A stretch of DNA of 64,000 nucleotides from JBEVJK01 sp040510195. Lineage in GTDB: Bacteria; Pseudomonadota; Alphaproteobacteria; Rhizobiales; Rhizobiaceae. Shown one piece after another: positions 59,636 to 64,000 of the stretch. Location: NCBI GenBank assembly GCA_040510195.1, contig JBEVJK010000079.1:44973-108972 (forward strand), in the 5' to 3' direction. The notes beneath the pieces were generated by a model. That model was not told where the DNA came from and searched no databases. It worked only from the letters and a program-made list of their open reading frames with translations. Position numbers and translations under genes: made by a program. Every line of letters starts with the position of its first letter. Position 1 is the first letter of the stretch.

Positions 59636-61180
59636 ATGCGACCCTCACCAGCTCCCACACTCGCCGCGCTTGTTCTTGGCACGAGCTTAGCCTTCGCCCA
59701 GAGCACGCAGGAATCCTACCTTTCTGAGGCATTCAATCCCGCCAGTCCCAACCTTGCCCGGTCGGCCGCCGCCCCGGCTCTGCTCGCCAACGAGGATTAC
59801 GTCGAGGCGCTTGCCCGTATCGTCTTCTACTGGGCTTATCCGGCCATCGACGTCACCTCGCGCACCAGCATGTGGGAGCTGATGAAGAACGGCCCCGGCA
59901 CGATGTTCGGCGTCGGGCCGGGCTCGCCCGTCAACACGAGCGGCTGCATCGCCGGCTATCTGCCGCCGGCGCAACGCATAGTCGTGACCCCGAACAACGA
60001 TACCTTCTACGGCGAGGCATTCCTCGATCTCGGAAGGGAGCCGGTTGTCGTGCAGACCCCTGCCGATGTTCCAGAAGGACACTACTGGGTGATGCAGATC
60101 ACCGACGTCTTCACCAACGTCGTTCGCACCCTCGGTTCGGCATGGGGGACCCCAGGCGGCAAATACCTGCTCGTCGGCCCCGACTGGCAGGGCGACAAGC
60201 CGCAAGGCTTTGAGGAGGTCATTCGCCTCACCACCAACTATGGCGGCATCTTCCCGAGGAGCTTCGCGGCCCGCACCCCCGATGGCAGGGCACGCGCCAT
60301 CGCCGTGCAGAACCAGATGGGCGTCTACCCGCTCAGTCAGAACCAGGAAAGCCGCAAGACCTTCGACTGCGAGGCCTACACCAAGAACGCCGTCTATGCG
60401 GGCGGCGTCACCGCCGAGATGATCGCCAAGGATCCAGACGTCGCCCGGACGCAGTGGGTGGTGCCGTCGCGGTTCTGGGACGATCTGGATAAAGTGCTGT
60501 CGCTCAACCCCACAGTCGCCCCAGGTGATGCCTCGATGGCCGACCAGGCGCGGGCGTTGGTTGCGTTGCGCAAGTCCGACCCGAAGTGGAAGGAGCTGCT
60601 TGACAAGGCCGTGGTCAAGGCCGACGCCTCGCTGCACGCAAGTGCCAAGTACGAGCAGGTCGGGGTCGACGTCGGCAATGGCTGGCAGCGCCAGGAGAAT
60701 GGCGGGCTATGGGGTTCCGACTGGTTCGGGCGGGCACAGGCCGCGGTCGTCTACATCCTCGTCAACGATTATCACGAGGCCGTCTACCTCATCCGCGCCA
60801 CCGACGCGAAGGGAGGGCTGCTCGACAGCAAGCACAACTACACGATGACCTTTCCGAAGGACGGCTTGCCGCCGGTCGACCGATCCAAGGGCGGCTTCTG
60901 GTCGCTGACTATGTACGACCGCGATTACTTCATGTTGCCCGAGCCCCCCAACGGGCGAACCAACATCGGCACGGTCTCGCTGGACGCAGACGAACTGAAG
61001 TTCGCGCCAGACGGCTCGCTGACCATAACCATGTCACATGATGAGCCCCAGGACGCCGAGGCAAAGGCCAATTGGCTGCCGACGCCGGAAGGCCAGTTCG
61101 CGCTGATTGTGAGGGCCTATGTGCCGACGGCGCCCATCCTCGACAACAGCTACAAGCTGCCCAACGTGGAGAGGAAATAG
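59636..61180 (+). CDS. DUF1254/DUF1214 domain-containing exported protein
   Basis: Exported protein of 514 residues. Signal peptide about 1-22 (PAPTLAALVLGTSLAFAQ). The DUF1254 part (about 50-190) shows ALARIVFYWAYPAIDVTSRTS and the highly conserved VVTPNNDTFYGEAFLDLGREPVVVQTP. The DUF1214 part (about 370-495) shows NYTMTFPKDGLPPVDRSKGGFWSLTMYD and ends FALIVRAYVPTAP. Function of these beta-rich proteins is unknown; some are expressed in stress or appear with transport genes. It faces a PNPOx-like gene. The ATG at 59636 fits the signal peptide. Confidence 0.88.
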   Translation: MRPSPAPTLAALVLGTSLAFAQSTQESYLSEAFNPASPNLARSAAAPALLANEDYVEALARIVFYWAYPAIDVTSRTSMWELMKNGPGTMFGVGPGSPVNTSGCIAGYLPPAQRIVVTPNNDTFYGEAFLDLGREPVVVQTPADVPEGHYWVMQITDVFTNVVRTLGSAWGTPGGKYLLVGPDWQGDKPQGFEEVIRLTTNYGGIFPRSFAARTPDGRARAIAVQNQMGVYPLSQNQESRKTFDCEAYTKNAVYAGGVTAEMIAKDPDVARTQWVVPSRFWDDLDKVLSLNPTVAPGDASMADQARALVALRKSDPKWKELLDKAVVKADASLHASAKYEQVGVDVGNGWQRQENGGLWGSDWFGRAQAAVVYILVNDYHEAVYLIRATDAKGGLLDSKHNYTMTFPKDGLPPVDRSKGGFWSLTMYDRDYFMLPEPPNGRTNIGTVSLDADELKFAPDGSLTITMSHDEPQDAEAKANWLPTPEGQFALIVRAYVPTAPILDNSYKLPNVERK

Positions 61181-61200
61181 ATCGCCCTCGTGCCTGGGAA

Positions 61201-61839
61201 CTAGGCTCCCGAAGGGTTCTGCGATTCGGCCGCCTCCTGCCGCAGCTTCTTGTTCTCGGCCTCCAATTCGGCAAGTCGTTGCCGGACGGGCTCGAGCGCA
61301 CTTGCCAGTTCGGTCTCGGTGAAACGCGGAATGATGTGCTGTGGGCAGTTCCAGTCAAAGGCCTTCAGATGAAGCAGGATGGCCCGTTCCACCACTGCCT
61401 TGTATCCCGGCAAGGTAAGAAGTGTTCTCAGTTCCGGATCGTTGCTCACTTCCTTGATCTCGGCGTGAGCATAGATTTTCAGGCGTCGCCGTCCCGCGTA
61501 GTCCATGAGGATAAGCGATACGCGGTCGCTGGCCGCCAAGTTGCCGATGCTAATGTACTGACGGTTTCCTCTGAAGTCGGCGAACCCCAACATCCGTTCG
61601 TTCAACACGCGTAGGAATCCCGAAGGCCCCCCGCGATGCTGGATGTATGGCCAGCCGCTCTCGGAGACTGTGGCCATGTAGAAATTGTCGCGCTCGGCAA
61701 TAAAAGCCGCCTCGTTTTCCGTGAAGCGATCGAATGTTCGCTCGCCTGTAAAATCTCTCCAGTAATCCCCACTGCCGTTCTTGGCCTGGGCGGCCTTCAC
61801 CTTCGAGGTCGAGGCGATGTCAAGAAATCCATAGGGCAT
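61201..61839 (-). CDS. Pyridoxamine-5'-phosphate-oxidase-fold flavoprotein
   Basis: Split-barrel FMN-binding protein of 212 residues. Core features: ENEAAFIAERDNFYMATVSESGWPYIQHRGG, FADFRGNRQYISIGNLAASDRVSLILMDYAGRRRLKIYAHAEI. The last 35 residues form a Glu/Lys-rich helix, possibly a coiled coil (RQRLAELEAENKKLRQEAAE). Family members are general flavin reductases or oxidoreductases, not the true PdxH. It is divergent from a LysR regulator across 129 bases, the usual arrangement for regulated flavoprotein genes. The stop lies 20 bases from the stop of the DUF1254 gene. Confidence 0.87.
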   Translation of the reverse strand: MPYGFLDIASTSKVKAAQAKNGSGDYWRDFTGERTFDRFTENEAAFIAERDNFYMATVSESGWPYIQHRGGPSGFLRVLNERMLGFADFRGNRQYISIGNLAASDRVSLILMDYAGRRRLKIYAHAEIKEVSNDPELRTLLTLPGYKAVVERAILLHLKAFDWNCPQHIIPRFTETELASALEPVRQRLAELEAENKKLRQEAAESQNPSGA

Positions 61840-61968
61840 GGGACACTCCGACCGGGTGACGAGCAGGAAAAAAACAGTTTGCCCGCCGTTGAGAAAGAAA
61901 GTATCCCCTACTGAAATCGCGAATAATCCTGTATTTCTGAGAATTGACCTCTCTAGGAGTGAGAGTCG

Positions 61969-62919
61969 GTGGACCGCTTGGAAGCCATGTCGTTGTTGGT
62001 GGCGTCGATTGAGGAAGGCAGCTTTTCAGCTGCTGGGCGTAGGCTCGGTGTTCCGCTGCCGACAATCAGCCGCAAGGTCGCCGAGCTTGAATCGCATCTC
62101 AAGGTACAGCTTCTCATCCGCTCGACCCGTAGGTTGACGCTGACCGAAGCGGGCGTTTCCTATGTCGCAGCCTGCAAACGCATCTTGGAGCAAGTCGGAG
62201 AAGCGGACGCCCAGGCGTCCGGCGAGTACAGCGTGCCTCGCGGTGAACTCACGATCACTGCTCCGATCGTTTTCGGACGCCTTCATGTCCTCCCTGTGAT
62301 CAGCGAATTTCTCGAGCATTTCGCTGAAATCAACGTTCGAATGACCCTGGCGGATCGTAACGTCAATCTGGTGGACGACCACATCGACATGGCCGTTCGC
62401 ATCGGCGAACTGCCCGACAGCACGATGGTTGCGACCCGCGTGGGATCGGTTCGGCGCGTCATCTGCGGCAGTCCAACCTACTTCGCGGCCAATGGAATGC
62501 CAAAGAAACCAAAGGACCTGCTTGACCACACGTGCGTGATCTTTTCGGGAATGGCATCGGGACAATCCTGGCTGTCCGCGCCAAACCAGCGCGGTGCAGC
62601 CAAGCCGATCCGACCTCATTGCCGCCTATGGATTAACACGGCAGAGTCGGCAATCGACGCCGCGGCTGCCGGAATCGGCCTCACGAATGTGCTTTCCTAC
62701 CAGGTTGCAACGGCGGTGCAGGAAGGCAAGCTGCAGATCATCCTGAGCGACTTCGAGCCGGACCCGATTCCGATCCACCTCGTGCATGCCGGGCACAGCA
62801 TCCTGCCGTTGAAGATGCGGCGTTTCCTTGAGTTCGCAGCGCCGCGCCTGCGCAAGTCACTTGAGGTGGCGAACGCCGACCTGACAAGGTTCGCGGGCGA
62901 ATCCTCAGCTGGACAGTAA
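61969..62919 (+). CDS. LysR-family transcriptional regulator
   Basis: Regulator of 316 residues of the DsdC/CrgA-type group: helix-turn-helix about 1-60 with SLLVASIEEGSFSAAGRRLGVPLPTISRKVAELE, then the effector domain with ELTITAPIVFGRLHVLPVISEFL, DDHIDMAVRIGELPDSTMVATRVG, and AAAAGIGLTNVLSYQVATAV. GTG start at 61969 with ggag upstream. It is divergent from the PNPOx-like gene, which is the likely target, in addition to its own gene. The inducer is unknown. Confidence 0.93.
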   Translation: MDRLEAMSLLVASIEEGSFSAAGRRLGVPLPTISRKVAELESHLKVQLLIRSTRRLTLTEAGVSYVAACKRILEQVGEADAQASGEYSVPRGELTITAPIVFGRLHVLPVISEFLEHFAEINVRMTLADRNVNLVDDHIDMAVRIGELPDSTMVATRVGSVRRVICGSPTYFAANGMPKKPKDLLDHTCVIFSGMASGQSWLSAPNQRGAAKPIRPHCRLWINTAESAIDAAAAGIGLTNVLSYQVATAVQEGKLQIILSDFEPDPIPIHLVHAGHSILPLKMRRFLEFAAPRLRKSLEVANADLTRFAGESSAGQ

Positions 62920-62984
62920 ACGGCGCGATGGAGGCGGTCGGCCAGGCACTGGCCCTAGGTTGGGGGAGCTCACCACGAGCTCGC

Positions 62985-63485
62985 TCATGGATCAGCCTGC
63001 TTCTTTGGTCGCGCCATTGCGGCGAGCGCCTTCATCTCCCGGTTCAGCATGCGTCTGACTAGCGTGTTGTGGGTGGTGACCGCATCGTCCCATGTGGCGT
63101 CGAGGATGCATTCGAGCTCGTCGTGGACCAGAAAGTCGACCAACGGCGACCCGTGGCCTTCCTTTTCGATCGCCGTGGTCTCGAAAAGAAGCGGCCGACC
63201 TTTTGTCCACTGGTGGTCGAGGCCAAGAAAAACCGTCGAGACACGTGTCGTCTGCGTGAATGTCTCGGCGACCTGACGGTTCTCGAGCTGCTCAAACCAA
63301 GGGCCCCACAGGGACAGCGGCGCACGAACTGGACGCTGGTTCTCGTCCAGAATCCAATGATAGCTGAGCGATGAGGTATGGTCGTCGGACCATTGCCGGC
63401 AGGCACCGCAGTAACGCTCGAGCGCGTCCATCGGATTGTGGCTGACCCTTCCGCAATGGACGCAGGTGTATTCCCACTCGGTCAT
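62985..63485 (-). CDS. Zinc-ribbon hypothetical protein
   Basis: Protein of 166 residues with an N-terminal zinc ribbon: C8-x2-C11 (YTCVHCG) and C26-x2-C29 (RYCGACRQW). The remainder has TTRVSTVFLGLDHQWTKGRP and LLFETTAIEKEGHG, then TWDDAVTTHNTLVRRML, wording that recalls small phage- and prophage-borne hypothetical proteins I have seen in rhizobia. No catalytic motif is visible. It is leftward and divergent from the small gene at 63564. Function unknown. Confidence 0.7.
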   Translation of the reverse strand: MTEWEYTCVHCGRVSHNPMDALERYCGACRQWSDDHTSSLSYHWILDENQRPVRAPLSLWGPWFEQLENRQVAETFTQTTRVSTVFLGLDHQWTKGRPLLFETTAIEKEGHGSPLVDFLVHDELECILDATWDDAVTTHNTLVRRMLNREMKALAAMARPKKQADP

Positions 63486-63563
63486 TGCCAGTCCTTTGGT
63501 CGCACAGAGGCCATGATGCAGTTAAAGGATGCTAGGCTCTCGGAAAATGTCAGGGAGATGGCG

Positions 63564-63740
63564 ATGTGGCTTGAACTTACCGACACCGACGGACGACCCA
63601 TCGTGGTCAACATGGACCACGTGATCTCGTTCCGGACCGAAGGAGACCGGACGTCCCTCAACCTCAACCTTGCCGGCCGCCAAACCATTGAAGTCAAGCA
63701 GGCATTGCGTGACATCAAAGCACGTGTCGGGACGACATAG
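63564..63740 (+). CDS. Small conserved-looking protein (58 residues), function unknown
   Basis: Begins MWLELTDTDGRPIVVNMD, followed by HVISFRTEGDRTSLNLNL and AGRQTIEVKQALRDIKARV. The pattern of short strands with a mid-chain DHV/DLI turn resembles FlbD-like small proteins, but it is not placed in a flagellar operon. The start at 63564 is chosen because AGGGAG (63552-63557) lies 6 bases before it; several earlier in-frame ATGs (63513, 63558) are possible. Function unknown. Confidence 0.55.
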   Translation: MWLELTDTDGRPIVVNMDHVISFRTEGDRTSLNLNLAGRQTIEVKQALRDIKARVGTT

Positions 63741-64000
63741 CGAGCTCGGACAGCGGCGAGCGGGGGCGATCCGACACTGACGCCGCTCGAACTCTGCTCG
63801 AACTCTCCGATTCGGGATTGAAGCGTCGCGCACGCGATCCGTGAGGCCTAACATAGTGAAATGCCAGCGCCCTTGGCGGTGGCTACAACAACGCCTGAGG
63901 GAATTCGGGCCGCCAAGGCGGCCGCCACGGAGTTGTTGTATTGTCGAACTCACCATCGCCCGACCCTCGGGGCGACACCAAACAGTTGATCATTGACCTC
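63741..64000. other. 260-base end region, no gene recognised
   Basis: Contains a G+C-rich hairpin ggccgcc-aa-ggcggcc (63908-63923) without a T-run. No reading frame with protein character crosses into the window edge. Confidence 0.5.

Overview
The window is a contiguous piece of a G+C-rich alphaproteobacterial chromosome, most likely Hyphomicrobiales (rhizobial, Phyllobacteriaceae/Mesorhizobium-like). The reasons are a complete cyclic beta-1,2-glucan synthase (ndvB) next to its exporter (ndvA), the order rnr - DUF983 - Nudix - MFS - rpmG, a single-Ku/LigD end-joining pair, many ABC and TRAP solute transporters, and pervasive ATGA/GTGA gene overlaps. The genus is an inference from gene content; no database search was run.

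Bases 1-4290 are housekeeping: the 3' end of rnr, a DUF983 gene broken by one base, a Nudix hydrolase, an MFS exporter, rpmG with promoter and terminator, and a PilZ protein. Bases 4287-11664 hold a divergent pair of units. One is a six-gene leftward operon (NMT1/THI5-type ABC importer, cytosine-deaminase-like amidohydrolase, FAD-linked oxidase, flavodoxin-like reductase). The other is a rightward RidA plus creatininase-family pair. Together they look like an uptake and breakdown module for an N-heterocycle whose substrate I cannot name. Bases 11675-28068 carry a YcaQ-type DNA glycosylase, galU, ndvB, ndvA, ligD and ku: envelope glucan synthesis and export, then DNA repair.

Bases 28296-34873 are a LacI-controlled sugar operon: a YtfQ/YtfR/YtfT/YjfF-like ABC transporter and an L-xylulose-reductase-like SDR. 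A palindromic operator lies inside the predicted promoter. Bases 35026-37586 are a reverse-transsulfuration pair (cystathionine beta-synthase and gamma-lyase). A tRNA-Lys(CTT) follows at 37683-37758.

The right-hand part (37.9-58.4 kb) is accessory carbohydrate metabolism. A leftward set encodes a TIM-barrel isomerase, an RpiR regulator, a PfkB kinase, a SAF-domain oxidoreductase, a small monooxygenase-fold protein, a beta-hydroxyacid dehydrogenase, a TRAP transporter and gluconokinase. A LysR gene is divergent from a rightward set: ribose-type ABC transporter, amidohydrolase-2 lactonase, SMP-30 lactonase, FMN alpha-hydroxyacid oxidase and RraA-like aldolase. This reads as a sugar-lactone/sugar-acid route ending in an aldol cleavage; the starting sugar is unknown. 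A flavin monooxygenase and a glyoxalase-fold protein follow.

The last 5 kb holds a secreted protein of unknown function, a DUF1254/DUF1214 protein, a pyridoxamine-oxidase-fold protein divergent from a LysR regulator, a zinc-ribbon protein and a very small protein. I found no insertion sequence, integrase, CRISPR array, rRNA or replication origin.
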